In this document: positions 45,119 through 56,296 of the stretch, in pieces | Layout: every line of letters begins with the position of its first letter | How positions within the stretch are numbered: the stretch's first letter is position 1 | Assembly: GCF_000384115.1 (NCBI RefSeq) | Contig: NZ_KB913029.1 | Span: 2,266,907-2,330,906, forward strand | Source: Sporichthya polymorpha DSM 43042 | GTDB taxonomy: Bacteria > Actinomycetota > Actinomycetes > Sporichthyales > Sporichthyaceae | DNA length: 64,000 nucleotides | Direction of reading: 5' to 3' | Position numbers and translations under genes: made by a program | Notes under the pieces: model-generated | Databases searched by the model: none | The model's input: the letters and a program-made list of their open reading frames with translations, nothing else | Told to the model about the DNA's origin: nothing

Positions 45119-45718
45119 ATGTCGACGACGTCCCGCGCCCTGCGCGCCGCCGCCCTGTCCGCCGCTGCCGTGCTCGCCCTGACCGCCTGCGGGGGCGACG
45201 ACTCCGATCCGCTGGGTGGTCCGGCGAGCAGCCCCGCGGCCGGTGGCATCGGCGGCGTCGCGACGATCCCGGACGCGGCGACCAAGAACACCGACGCCGG
45301 GGCCGAGGCGTTCGCGAAGTACTACTTCGAGGAGGTCCTGAACAAGGCCTACTCGTCCGGCAACATCTCGACGCTGATCAAGTACACGCACCCGCAGTGC
45401 ATCATCTGCCGCGCCACGGTCGGCGACATCTCCACCGCCTGGGCCCGCGGGAAGAGCGACGGCGGGCAGGTCACGGTCAGCTCGGTCGACGCGTCCAAGG
45501 CCCAGAACGTCACCAACGTCGAGCTCAAACTCGCCAAGACCCGCTACGTCGAGCTCGACCGCGACGGCAAGAACGTCTTCTCCACGCCGGCGCAGAACAA
45601 CCTGAGCTTCCTGGTCCAGCTGCAGTGGAGCAACGCCGAGAAGAGCTGGGTCGTGCGGGAGATCGTTCCGCCGGCGCTGCGCAAGGGCGGCAGCGCGTCG
45701 CCGACCCCGACGCCGTAA
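45119..45718 (+). CDS. Lipoprotein, DUF6318-like
   Basis: 199 residues. Lipobox LTAC (Cys 24) places it on the outer face of the membrane. A Gly/Pro/Ser linker is followed by a domain with [17 protein letters not shown] and the paired cysteines CIIC, then Pro-rich end PTPTP. The domain resembles actinobacterial DUF6318 proteins (NTF2-like). Function unknown. ATG 45119 lies 7 nt after TAGGCT (45106-45111): leaderless. Confidence 0.75.
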   Translation: MSTTSRALRAAALSAAAVLALTACGGDDSDPLGGPASSPAAGGIGGVATIPDAATKNTDAGAEAFAKYYFEEVLNKAYSSGNISTLIKYTHPQCIICRATVGDISTAWARGKSDGGQVTVSSVDASKAQNVTNVELKLAKTRYVELDRDGKNVFSTPAQNNLSFLVQLQWSNAEKSWVVREIVPPALRKGGSASPTPTP

Positions 45719-45746
45719 GGGTTCCCGACCCCATAAGCTCTTCGGC

Positions 45747-48611
<2,865 letters not shown>

Positions 48612-48630
48612 TCCTTAGGCTGTCGGCGAC

Positions 48631-49131
48631 ATGAAGTTCTGGGCGACCCTCGCAGCACTCGGGCTCGTCGCCCTCGCCGGGTGCGGTGGGGAAGGTGGCC
48701 CCCGCGTCGCGGCCGCGCTGCCGCCGGAACTGCTCGAGGTCCTCACGACGCAGGTCGACTGCGCCGGCGCCCCGCTGGTCCAGGTCCGCCAGCACCGCTA
48801 CGACTTCACCACCGACGGGGTCGAGGACGCGCTGGTCGCGGTCCGCTGCGACTCCGGCGCCGGGGCCCCGCCGTCGGCGGTGTTCGCGGTCGCGGCCGGC
48901 CCGGACGGGCCGGAGGTGGTCGACGAGCTGCTCGACGCCGACGACGGCGAGGTCGTGAAGGACCTGTCGGCGGTCGGGCCGAACGCGGTGGTCACGACCT
49001 TCGGGTTCGGCCCCGACGCCCCGCGCTGCTGCCCTGACCTGGAGATTTCCCACACGTACCGCTGGGACGGCGCCGCGTTCGGCGAGCCGACGACCCGCTC
49101 GAGCCCGCTCCCCGAAGCTCCGGCGGAGTGA
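48631..49131 (+). CDS. Hypothetical lipoprotein
   Basis: 166 residues with a short lipoprotein signal and lipobox LAGC (Cys 18). The mature domain has five further cysteines, including CC in DAPRCCPDLEI, and strands such as VQVRQHRYDFTTDGVEDALVAVRC that resemble secreted hypothetical proteins with VCBS/FG-GAP-like calcium loops. Not recognised. TAGGCT (48616-48621) lies 9 nt upstream of ATG. Follows gcvP on the same strand. Confidence 0.75.
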   Translation: MKFWATLAALGLVALAGCGGEGGPRVAAALPPELLEVLTTQVDCAGAPLVQVRQHRYDFTTDGVEDALVAVRCDSGAGAPPSAVFAVAAGPDGPEVVDELLDADDGEVVKDLSAVGPNAVVTTFGFGPDAPRCCPDLEISHTYRWDGAAFGEPTTRSSPLPEAPAE

Positions 49132-49194
49132 GGTCCTAGGGTTCTCGCAGTGCCCGGCGTGGCCGGCAGAGGTGACCCGAGAAGGAGTTCGTGC

Positions 49195-49959
49195 ATGAGC
49201 AGGTTCGACGGCAAGGTCGCGATCGTGACCGGTGCGGCGCAGGGGATCGGTGCGGCCACGGCGACGCGCTTCGCGTTCGAGGGCGCGACCGTCGCGGTCG
49301 TCGACATCACCGCGGAGCGTGGCGCGGACACCGTCGCCGAGATCGAGAAGGGCGGCGGCAAGGCCGTCGCGTTCGGCATCGACGTCTCGAACTCCGCGTC
49401 GGTCACCGCGGGCGTCGAGGAGATCGTCGCCCAGCTCGGCGGCGTCGACATCCTCGTCAACAACGCGGGCGTCACCCGCGACAACATGCTGTTCAAGATG
49501 ACCGAGGAGGACTGGGACCTCGCGGTCGACGTCAGCCTCAAGGGCGCGTTCCTCATGGCGCAGGCCGCGCAGCGCCACATGGTGCCGAAGCAGTCCGGCA
49601 AGATCGTCTCGCTGTCGTCGATCTCGGCGCTCGGCAACCGCGGCCAGTCGAACTACTCCGCGGCCAAGGCCGGCATCCAGGGCCTGACCGCGACGATGGC
49701 CCTCGAGCTCGCCCGGTACAACATCAACGTCAACGCGGTCGCCCCCGGCTTCGTCGACACCGCGATGACCCGCGCGACCGCGGTCCGCATGGGCCTGGAC
49801 CCGGAGGAGTTCGTCGCCGCCGGTGCCGCCGCGACCCCGATCGGCCGCGTCGCCCAGCCCGGCGACATCGCCTCGGTCATCGCGTTCCTCGCCTCGGAGG
49901 ACGCCCGCCACATCGTCGGCCAGACGATCTACGTGCACGGCGGTAAGTGGGGCGTCTGA
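49195..49959 (+). CDS. 3-oxoacyl-ACP reductase-like SDR (FabG family)
   Basis: 254-residue classical short-chain dehydrogenase. Cofactor motif TGAAQGIGAA (12-21), NNAG in ILVNNAGVTRDN, catalytic Ser in SLSSISALGNRGQ, and YSAAK. RDNMLFKMTEEDW is typical of FabG. NADPH-dependent reduction of a 3-oxoacyl thioester is likely; the physiological substrate is open. ATG 49195 has GAAGGAG 7 nt upstream. Head of a three-gene run. Confidence 0.9.
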   Translation: MSRFDGKVAIVTGAAQGIGAATATRFAFEGATVAVVDITAERGADTVAEIEKGGGKAVAFGIDVSNSASVTAGVEEIVAQLGGVDILVNNAGVTRDNMLFKMTEEDWDLAVDVSLKGAFLMAQAAQRHMVPKQSGKIVSLSSISALGNRGQSNYSAAKAGIQGLTATMALELARYNINVNAVAPGFVDTAMTRATAVRMGLDPEEFVAAGAAATPIGRVAQPGDIASVIAFLASEDARHIVGQTIYVHGGKWGV

Positions 49960-49962
49960 GCC

Positions 49963-50604
49963 TTGGCCAAGGACATCGACTGGGACGCGCGGTACGCCGC
50001 GGATCCGGCGTTGTGGGGGGAACAGCCGAACCAGTTCGTCCGGGCCCGCGTCGCCGACGCGGAGCCCGGACGGGCGGTCGACCTCGCCTGCGGCAACGGC
50101 CGTAACGCGGTGTGGCTCGCGCGGCGGGGCTGGCACGTCGAGGCGATCGACATCTCGTCGGTCGCGATCGAGCAGGCGCACCAGCGGTCCGAGCGCGCCG
50201 GCGTGCACGTGGACTGGGAGGTCGGCGACGTCCTGGCCTGGTCGCCGGCCGAGCCGCTGGACCTCGTCCTGGTCGTGTACCTGCACATGGAGATGCCCGA
50301 GCTGACCGGCGTTCTCGCGCGGGCCGCGACGTGGCTGCGCCCGGGAGGGCGGCTGCTGTACGTCGGCCACTCGCGCACGAATCTGACGCGGGGTGTGGGC
50401 GGGCCCTCGAACCCCGACGTGCTTGCGGAGATCGCTGACCTCGCCGGCGCCGCCGCGGGTCTGCGGGTCCTCGCGCTGCAACACCTGTTGCGCGAGACCG
50501 AGGCCGGGACGGCGGTCGACATCCTGCTCGACGTCACGACCTGGGACACCGTCGAGGCCGCGGGGAATCCGGACCCCGGCCACCTCAAGCCGCCCGCGCC
50601 GTGA
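49963..50604 (+). CDS. Class I SAM-dependent methyltransferase
   Basis: 213 residues. Motif I AVDLACGNGRNAVWLARRG, post-I EAIDISSVAIEQA, and LVVYLHMEMPEL, then WLRPGGRLLYVGHSRTN. Resembles the TehB-like/Methyltransf_25 group; substrate unknown. TTG 49963 begins 3 bp after the upstream stop and the gene ends in a 4-bp overlap with the next SDR, so it is part of an operon. Confidence 0.85.
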   Translation: MAKDIDWDARYAADPALWGEQPNQFVRARVADAEPGRAVDLACGNGRNAVWLARRGWHVEAIDISSVAIEQAHQRSERAGVHVDWEVGDVLAWSPAEPLDLVLVVYLHMEMPELTGVLARAATWLRPGGRLLYVGHSRTNLTRGVGGPSNPDVLAEIADLAGAAAGLRVLALQHLLRETEAGTAVDILLDVTTWDTVEAAGNPDPGHLKPPAP

Positions 50605-51335
50605 GCGTCCTCGTCGTCACCGGCGGCGGGCGCGGCATCGGCGCCGCCACCGCCCGCGCGGCCGCGGCGGCCGGGTGGGACCTCTGCCTGGGGTACCGCG
50701 CCGATCGGGAGGCGGCCGAGTCGGTCGCCGCCGACTGTGCGGAGCTCGGGGTGCGGACCGCCGTCGTGCAGGCCGACGTCGCCATGGAGATGGACGTCAT
50801 CGACCTGTTCGTCCAGGCCGAAGAACTCGGCCCGGTGCGCGGACTCGTCAACAACGCGGGCATTGTGACGCCCCGTAAGACCGTGGCTGAGCTGGAGTCG
50901 GAGGACCTCGAGGAGGTCTTCGGCGTCAACGTCTTCGGGGCGTTCTTCTGCGCCCGCGAGGCCGTGCGGCTGATGCAGCGCGACGGCGAGGGCGGTGCGA
51001 TCGTCAACGTCTCCTCCCGTGCCGCGGTCCTCGGGTCCCCGGGGGAGTACGTCGACTACGCGGCGTCGAAGGCCGCCGTGGACGCGCTGACGACCGGGCT
51101 CGCGAAGGAGGTCGCCGGCGACGGGATTCGCGTCAACGCCGTCCGGCCGGGCCTGATCGAGACGGAGATCCACGCCTCCGTCGGCCGTCCGGAGCGGCTC
51201 GTCGAACTCGCCCCCACCGTCCCCCTCGGCCGCCCCGGCACCGCCGCCGAGGTCGCCGGCGCGATCGTCTGGCTCCTCTCCCCGGCCGCCTCCTACGTCA
51301 CCGGCGCGTTCCTCGACATCGGCGGCGGCCGCTGA
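50601..51335 (+). CDS. SDR-family oxidoreductase
   Basis: 244 residues. TGGGRGIGAAT (7-17), LVNNAGIV, Ser in NVSSRAAVLGSPGEY and the catalytic YAASK; C-terminus GAFLDIGGGR. Closest in style to YgfF/glucose-dehydrogenase-like SDRs. Substrate unknown. GTG 50601 overlaps the methyltransferase stop. Ends 24 bp before a family B terminator. Confidence 0.88.
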   Translation: MSVLVVTGGGRGIGAATARAAAAAGWDLCLGYRADREAAESVAADCAELGVRTAVVQADVAMEMDVIDLFVQAEELGPVRGLVNNAGIVTPRKTVAELESEDLEEVFGVNVFGAFFCAREAVRLMQRDGEGGAIVNVSSRAAVLGSPGEYVDYAASKAAVDALTTGLAKEVAGDGIRVNAVRPGLIETEIHASVGRPERLVELAPTVPLGRPGTAAEVAGAIVWLLSPAASYVTGAFLDIGGGR

Positions 51336-51361
51336 CCCCTCCCCCTCGGCCTGTGGAAAAG

Positions 51362-51408
51362 AAAGGGTGACACCCCTTACTCCGCAGTAAGGGGTGTCAC
51401 CCTTTTTT
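51362..51408. terminator. Palindromic terminator, family B copy 2
   Basis: 20-bp perfect arms AAAGGGTGACACCCCTTACT / complement, 4-nt loop CCGC, followed by six T. Located between convergent genes; matches 9093-9142 and 57532-57583. Confidence 0.88.
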
Positions 51409-51412
51409 CACA

Positions 51413-51865
51413 TCACGCCATGAGGGTGGCGGCGAGGGTGCCGCCGAGCTCCCAGCAGGCCTCGAGGTCGTCCTTGGTCGGGGAGCCGGAGACCTCGACG
51501 GTCGCGGCGGCCTTCGTCCAGCCGAGACCGTCGGCGATCGACTCGACGGCCCGGACCGCGCCCTCGGTCCCGAGGTTGCCGTGGACGTAGAGGCCGTACG
51601 GGCGGCCCTTCGTATCGTCGAGGACGGGGTAGTAGATCTGGTCGAAGAAGTGCTTCAGGGCTCCGGACATGTAGCCGATGTTCGCCGGGGTGCCGAGAAC
51701 GAGGCCGTCACACTCGAGGACGTCCGACGCCGTCGCGGCCAGCGCCGCCCGGCGGACGACCTCCACCCCGGTGATCTCCGGGTCCGTCGCGCCGCGGATG
51801 ACGGCGTCGAGCAGCTCCGACGTCGCCGGCGACGGGGTGTGGTGGACGATCAGCAACCGGGCCAT
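51413..51865 (-). CDS. Flavodoxin-family protein
   Basis: 150 residues with the flavodoxin-like fold: ARLLIVHHTPSPATSELLDAV (FMN phosphate loop), DGLVLGTPANIGYMSGALKHFFDQIY (ring-stacking loop) and GLYVHGNLG. Probably binds FMN and acts as an NAD(P)H reductase or electron carrier. Convergent with the SDR gene; its stop abuts the terminator. Partner unknown. Confidence 0.85.
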   Translation of the reverse strand: MARLLIVHHTPSPATSELLDAVIRGATDPEITGVEVVRRAALAATASDVLECDGLVLGTPANIGYMSGALKHFFDQIYYPVLDDTKGRPYGLYVHGNLGTEGAVRAVESIADGLGWTKAAATVEVSGSPTKDDLEACWELGGTLAATLMA

Positions 51866-51887
51866 GGGCCCTTTCCTACCGCAGGGC

Positions 51888-52325
51888 TCAGGAGAGCTGG
51901 CACGCCATCCGGATCTTCTTGCCGCTGCGGAGGGTGAAGGTCGTCCCGATGATCGTGATGTACGCCCGCGGGCCGGTGCGGAACGAGTGGGCAGGGGTAG
52001 CGCGGTCCATGCTGACCGCGCTGCCGATCTCGCCGCCGTTCGGGTTGGGTGGCGGCGGCTTGCTCTCGCGATAGATGCTCGTGAGAGTCGCCGTCACGCG
52101 AGGCTCACGGAAGTTGCGGGCGGCGTCGCGGTGGCTGACGCGGACGTTCAGGCCGGACCGGCCCTCGTCGCGCACCTTGATTCGAACCTTCACACCGTGC
52201 TTGGTCATTGCGCAGTTGGTGATGGTCGGGTGTTTGCGGGACGCCGCCTCGGCGGGCGAGGCGACGACGACGAGGGCGGGCGCCAGCAGGGCCGCGCCGG
52301 CGAGCAGAGCAATCGGGGTTCGCAT
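51888..52325 (-). CDS. Secreted hypothetical protein
   Basis: 145 residues. Clear Sec signal peptide (RTPIALLAGAALLAPALVVV, cleavage after AEA). The mature part is basic and beta-rich, with VKVRIKVRDEGRSGLNVRVSH resembling an Ig-like strand series and two cysteines, one in ITNCAM and one near the C-terminus (MACQLS), that could form a disulfide. Not recognised. Lies 22 bp upstream of the flavodoxin gene on the same strand. Confidence 0.7.
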   Translation of the reverse strand: MRTPIALLAGAALLAPALVVVASPAEAASRKHPTITNCAMTKHGVKVRIKVRDEGRSGLNVRVSHRDAARNFREPRVTATLTSIYRESKPPPPNPNGGEIGSAVSMDRATPAHSFRTGPRAYITIIGTTFTLRSGKKIRMACQLS

Positions 52326-52423
52326 GGGGTCCTCCGCCGTCAGGATGCGGCGGAGGATCCGTGCTTGAGACCGGCTTGGTGCAATGCCGACCGAGAGCGG
52401 GGCGATCGGGGCGTCAGAAACGG

Positions 52424-52921
52424 TCAGAGCAGGCGATCCCGCCCCTGTTCGAGCTCCAGCAGCGTCTGCTTGCGGGACAGGCCGCCGCCGTAGCCGACGA
52501 GCTTCCCCGACGACCCGATCACGCGGTGACACGGCACGACCACGGAGATGGGATTGCGCCCGTTCGCGAGCCCGACCGCGCGAGAGGCGGTGGGCTGGCC
52601 GATCCGTCGCGCGAGTTCGCCGTAGGAGATCGTCTCGCCGTACGGGATCTCGCACAGCGCGTCCCACACACGGCGCTGGAACGGAGTCCCCTCCGCGGCG
52701 AGCGGGAGGTCGAAAACCGTCCGCTCGCCGGCGAAGTACTCGCCGAGCTGCAGGTCGGCCTCCTTGAGGACGACGCTGCTGCCGTCGTCCGGCGGGCCGA
52801 AGCGCTCGGCGGGCGGGAGGTGTCTCGCGTCGTCCATGTAGATCCCGACGACGGTCTCGCCGTCGGCGACGACGGTCATCGGGCCGATGGGTGAGTCGAC
52901 GACGACGTGCGTGCGGGTCAT
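52424..52921 (-). CDS. ogt: Methylated-DNA-protein-cysteine methyltransferase
   Basis: 165 residues. Suicide repair of O6-alkylguanine: acceptor Cys131 in NPISVVVPCHRVIGSSGKL, with YGETISYGELA forming the DNA-binding helix-turn-helix region. Length is normal for Ogt. ATG 52921 overlaps the stop of the Ada-AlkA gene by 4 bp, so both form one alkylation-repair operon, probably induced by the upstream protein. Confidence 0.96.
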   Translation of the reverse strand: MTRTHVVVDSPIGPMTVVADGETVVGIYMDDARHLPPAERFGPPDDGSSVVLKEADLQLGEYFAGERTVFDLPLAAEGTPFQRRVWDALCEIPYGETISYGELARRIGQPTASRAVGLANGRNPISVVVPCHRVIGSSGKLVGYGGGLSRKQTLLELEQGRDRLL

Positions 52922-54417
52922 ACCGAATCCTCTCGCGGCAGGACGTTGACGGGGTGGGTGCCGGTCGCCCACAGGTGCTGGACGGCATAGGCGCGCCAGG
53001 GTCGCCAGGCGGCCGAGCGCAGGGCCAGCGCCCCGGGGGCCGCCGGCAGCCCGAGACCGGCGGCGGCCTGACGGACGCCGAGGTCGGTGGCGGGGAAGGC
53101 GTCCGGGTCGCCGAGGACGCGCATGGCGATCACCTCGACGGTCCAGGGTCCGACGCCGGGCAGAGCCGTGAGCTCGGCGCGGGCGGCGGCGTGGTCGGCG
53201 CCGAGGCCGAGGTCGAGCCGGCCGTCGGCGAGGGCGGAGACGAGCCCGGCCAGGGTGCGGCGCCGGGTCTCGGGCATGGCGAGGGTCGCCGGGTCGAGGT
53301 CGGCCAGGGCCTTCGTCGACGGGAACAGGTGGGTCAGGCCGCCGGCCGGGTCGTCGACCGGCTCGCCGAGCGCGGCGACCAGCCGGGCGGCGTGCGTGCG
53401 CGCCGCGGCCGTCGAGACCTGCTGGCCGAGCACCGCCCGGACGGCGAACTCCTCCCCGTCGGTCGTGCGCGGGACGCGGCGCCCGGGAGCGGCCGCGACC
53501 AGCGGCGCGAGCAGCGGGTCGGTGGACAGGGCGGCGTCGATCGCCACCGGGTCGGCGTCGAGGTCGAGCAGCCAGCGGCACCGGTTGATCGCGACCTGCA
53601 GGTCGCGCAGATCGGTCAGGCGCAGCCGGGCCGGGATGTGCCCGGTGACGGGAAGCTCGCCGTCCTGAGGGGGCGTCAGTTCTACGATGCCCGGGCCGTG
53701 GGGCAGGCGGAGCGTCCGCCGGTACGCGCCGCCGCGCCACTCCTCGACGCCGGGGACGCCGGTCGCGGCCAGGTGACCGAAGAGGTTGTCGGGGAACAAC
53801 GGTCCGCGGTACGGCAGGCGCAGGCTGAGCGCGCCGGGGGCGCCGACCGCGGGGCGTCCCTGCGCCCGCCGCCGCAACTCGGTCGGGGAGAGGGCGAAGA
53901 CCTCCGCGACGGTGGTGTTGAACGCGCGGATGCTCGCGAACCCCGCCGCCGCGGCGACGTCGGTCATCGGCAGGTCGGCGGTCTCGATCAGCAGCCGCGC
54001 GGTCTGGGCCCGCTGCGCGCGGGCGATCGCCAGCGGCCCCGCGCCGAGCTCGGTCAGCAGCTGCCGCTGTACCTGCCGGACGCTGTAGCCGAGTCGCGCC
54101 GCGAGCCCCGGCACGCCCTCGCGGTCGACGACGCCGTCCGCGATCAGGCGCATCGCGCGGGCCACCGCGTCGGTGCGGAAGTTCCACTCGGGGGAGCCGG
54201 GGCTCGCGTCGGGCCGGCACCGCTTGCAGGCGCGGTACCCGGCCGACTGTGCCGCCGCCGCGCTCGGGAAGAACTCCAGGTTCCGGGCCAGCGGGTTCGC
54301 CGGGCAGGAGGGCCGGCAGTAGATCCCCGTGGTCCGGACCGCGACGAAGAACCACCCGTCGAACCGCGGGTCCTTCGCCGCCACCGCCCGCAGGCAGGCG
54401 TCCCGATCGATGTCCAT
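52918..54417 (-). CDS. Ada-AlkA fusion: methyl-sensing regulator and 3-methyladenine glycosylase
   Basis: 499 residues in three parts. (1) Ada metal-binding domain, 1-75: Cys 34, 38, 64 and 67 (GIYCRPSC, CKRC); Cys34 corresponds to the methylphosphotriester acceptor. (2) AraC-type HTH, about 85-185 (LAARLGYSVRQVQRQL, AAAAGFASIRAFNTTVAEVF). (3) AlkA domain, about 195-490: AlkA N-fold then the helix-hairpin-helix GVD-type LPGVGPWTVEVIAMRVLGD with catalytic Asp445. It senses alkylation, activates the adaptive response, and excises alkylated bases. ATG 54417 lies 7 nt after CAGGCT. Operon with ogt. Confidence 0.95.
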   Translation of the reverse strand: MDIDRDACLRAVAAKDPRFDGWFFVAVRTTGIYCRPSCPANPLARNLEFFPSAAAAQSAGYRACKRCRPDASPGSPEWNFRTDAVARAMRLIADGVVDREGVPGLAARLGYSVRQVQRQLLTELGAGPLAIARAQRAQTARLLIETADLPMTDVAAAAGFASIRAFNTTVAEVFALSPTELRRRAQGRPAVGAPGALSLRLPYRGPLFPDNLFGHLAATGVPGVEEWRGGAYRRTLRLPHGPGIVELTPPQDGELPVTGHIPARLRLTDLRDLQVAINRCRWLLDLDADPVAIDAALSTDPLLAPLVAAAPGRRVPRTTDGEEFAVRAVLGQQVSTAAARTHAARLVAALGEPVDDPAGGLTHLFPSTKALADLDPATLAMPETRRRTLAGLVSALADGRLDLGLGADHAAARAELTALPGVGPWTVEVIAMRVLGDPDAFPATDLGVRQAAAGLGLPAAPGALALRSAAWRPWRAYAVQHLWATGTHPVNVLPREDSV

Positions 54418-54472
54418 GCCGTCCAGCCTGCGCCCCGCCGGCGGCGATTGCTAGCCGAAAAACGACATCAAC

Positions 54473-54503
54473 CCCCCACTGGAGATGACATCTCCAGTGG
54501 GGG
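54473..54503. terminator. Palindromic terminator, family C copy 2
   Basis: CCCCCACTGGAGATG-a-CATCTCCAGTGGGGG: perfect 15-bp arms around one base, 4 bp from the PhyH stop. Same core as 20272-20294. Confidence 0.75.
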
Positions 54504-54506
54504 CGG

Positions 54507-55172
54507 TCAGGAGGTCTGCGGGTTCAGGGTGGGGTGGAAGGACTCCCACTCGCGCAGCAGGTCGTCGGCGGGCTGGGGACCGCGACGGAGGTCCGCGCCG
54601 TACACGCTGGCGACGATCCGGCGGTGGTCGGCGTCGGAGAACGCGCCGTGGATCGTTCGCGGGTGGTGCAGGACGACGTCGCCGACGCCGCACTCGGCGA
54701 CCAGCCAGTCGGTCCCGGCGCCGGCACCGCGGTGGGAACCGCGCAGGTACCGGACGGCCCCGCCGTCGGCCTTGACGGCGTCGAGCGGCACCCAGAGCCG
54801 GACGACCTGCGAGCCCATCACCGGGACGTACGGCGCCTCGCGGTTGACGGTCATCAGCTCTGCCGACCCGGGGCGGCCGCCGACCATCTGGTCCACGTAG
54901 ACGGTCACGCAGCTGGCGCCCGGCAGCGCCTGGCGGGTCAGGCCGACGAGCGGGGCGTCGAGGGCCCAGGCGCGGAAGCCGGGCAGCTCGCGGGGCTCGT
55001 CGGAGGCGGCGACCTCGGTCATCACGCGGGCCACGGTGGCGGCCATCGTCGCGATCCACTCGTCGGTGAGGATGCCGCGCACGATCGTGACGCCGTCGCG
55101 CCGGAGGTCGTCGCGCTCGGCCTCGCTCAGCGCGCGGGTCAGACCGGCGACGGGCAGCACCGTGGAGGACAT
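54507..55172 (-). CDS. Phytanoyl-CoA dioxygenase-like protein with altered metal site
   Basis: 221 residues with the PhyH double-stranded beta-helix layout: DGVTIVRGILTDEW at the N-terminus, VRLWVPLDAVKADGGAVRYLRGSH (the family's PGSH block, here RGSH), GDVVLHHPRTIHGA (distal His175) and RRIVASV (2-oxoglutarate Arg). Where Fe-binding members have HxD, this protein reads N110-R-E112 (TVNREAPY), so iron binding and activity are doubtful. A 2-oxoglutarate oxygenase role is therefore only tentative. Start ATG 55172. Next gene upstream is the FMN dehydrogenase, 9 bp away on the same strand. Confidence 0.75.
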   Translation of the reverse strand: MSSTVLPVAGLTRALSEAERDDLRRDGVTIVRGILTDEWIATMAATVARVMTEVAASDEPRELPGFRAWALDAPLVGLTRQALPGASCVTVYVDQMVGGRPGSAELMTVNREAPYVPVMGSQVVRLWVPLDAVKADGGAVRYLRGSHRGAGAGTDWLVAECGVGDVVLHHPRTIHGAFSDADHRRIVASVYGADLRRGPQPADDLLREWESFHPTLNPQTS

Positions 55173-55181
55173 TCGCGGAGC

Positions 55182-56231
55182 CTAGGCGACGATGAGGTCG
55201 CGGGTCAGCTCCGCGACCGACCGGGCGCCGCACAGGGCCATCGAGTTCGCGAGCTCCACCTGCAGCTCTCGCAGCATCGCCTCGACCCCGGCCGCCCCGC
55301 CGGTCGCGAGGCTCCACACCATCGGCCGCCCGATCAGCACGGCCCGCGCGCCCATCGCCAGGGCCTTGAGGACGTCGGTCCCGGACCGCACGCCGCCGTC
55401 GACGTAGATCTCGGCATCGCGCCCGACGGCGGCGACGACGTCGGGCAACGCGTCGGCCCCGGCGATCGCGGTGTCGAGCTGCCGGCCGCCGTGGTTGGAG
55501 ACGACGACACCGTCGGCCCCGGCGTCCACCGCGGCGCGGGCGTCGTCGCCGCGCAGGATGCCCTTGACGAGCACCGGCAGCCCGGAAACCTCGTGCAGCC
55601 AGCCGATGTCACTGGGCGTCAGATTCGGGTCCATGTCCCGGCCGACCTGGGCCGCGAGCCCGGACTGCCCCGCGACCGACGGCATCTCGAGGCCGAAGTT
55701 CGCGACCGTCAGACCGGGGGCGAGCGTGAACGAGTTCCGCTCGTCGCGCCGCCGCCGCCCGACGACGGGGAGGTCGACGGTCAGGACCAGCGCGCTGTAC
55801 CCGGCCTCGGCGGCGCGCTGAACCATCGCCTCGGTCTGCGCGCGGTCCTTCTGGACGTACACCTGCATCCAGCGGGGCCCGGCGACCGCGGCGATGTCCT
55901 CGAGCTTCGTCGTCGCCACCGTGCTGGCGATGTACAGACTCCCCGCCGCCGCGGTGCCGCGGGCGGCGTCGCACTCCCCGCCGGGGTGGGCCATCGCCTG
56001 GTACCCGACCGGCGCGACGAGCACCGGCAGCGCCACCGGCGTCCCGAGCACGGTCGTCGACGTGTCGACCACCGAGACGTCGCGCAGCACCCGCGGCCGG
56101 AGCCGGATCCGGCGCCAGGCGGCGACGTTGTCGCGCAGGGTCGCCTCGTCGTCGGACCCGCCGGCGAAGTAGTCGAAGGCCATCGGTGCCAACGCCTCAC
56201 GCGCGGCGGCTTCCAGGGGCTCGAAGTCCAT
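55182..56231 (-). CDS. FMN-dependent alpha-hydroxy-acid dehydrogenase
   Basis: 349 residues of the lactate/glycolate oxidase family. Seen: MAFDYFAGGSDDEATLRDN, PVLVAPVGYQAMAHPGGE, MQVYVQKDR, Lys223 in VLVKGI, the catalytic-histidine signature SNHGGRQLD (245-253, H247), and VDGGVRSGTDVLKALAMGA. Oxidises 2-hydroxy acids to 2-oxo acids with FMN; oxidase and dehydrogenase variants cannot be told apart here. ATG 56231 chosen; the longer frame is a poor fit. Divergent from the PucR gene. Confidence 0.92.
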   Translation of the reverse strand: MDFEPLEAAAREALAPMAFDYFAGGSDDEATLRDNVAAWRRIRLRPRVLRDVSVVDTSTTVLGTPVALPVLVAPVGYQAMAHPGGECDAARGTAAAGSLYIASTVATTKLEDIAAVAGPRWMQVYVQKDRAQTEAMVQRAAEAGYSALVLTVDLPVVGRRRRDERNSFTLAPGLTVANFGLEMPSVAGQSGLAAQVGRDMDPNLTPSDIGWLHEVSGLPVLVKGILRGDDARAAVDAGADGVVVSNHGGRQLDTAIAGADALPDVVAAVGRDAEIYVDGGVRSGTDVLKALAMGARAVLIGRPMVWSLATGGAAGVEAMLRELQVELANSMALCGARSVAELTRDLIVA

Positions 56232-56296
56232 GTGCGGATTCTGGCGTCCCGGCTGCCGGGGCGCCACGGGCCCCGGCCGCGCCTACGATGTCGCGA

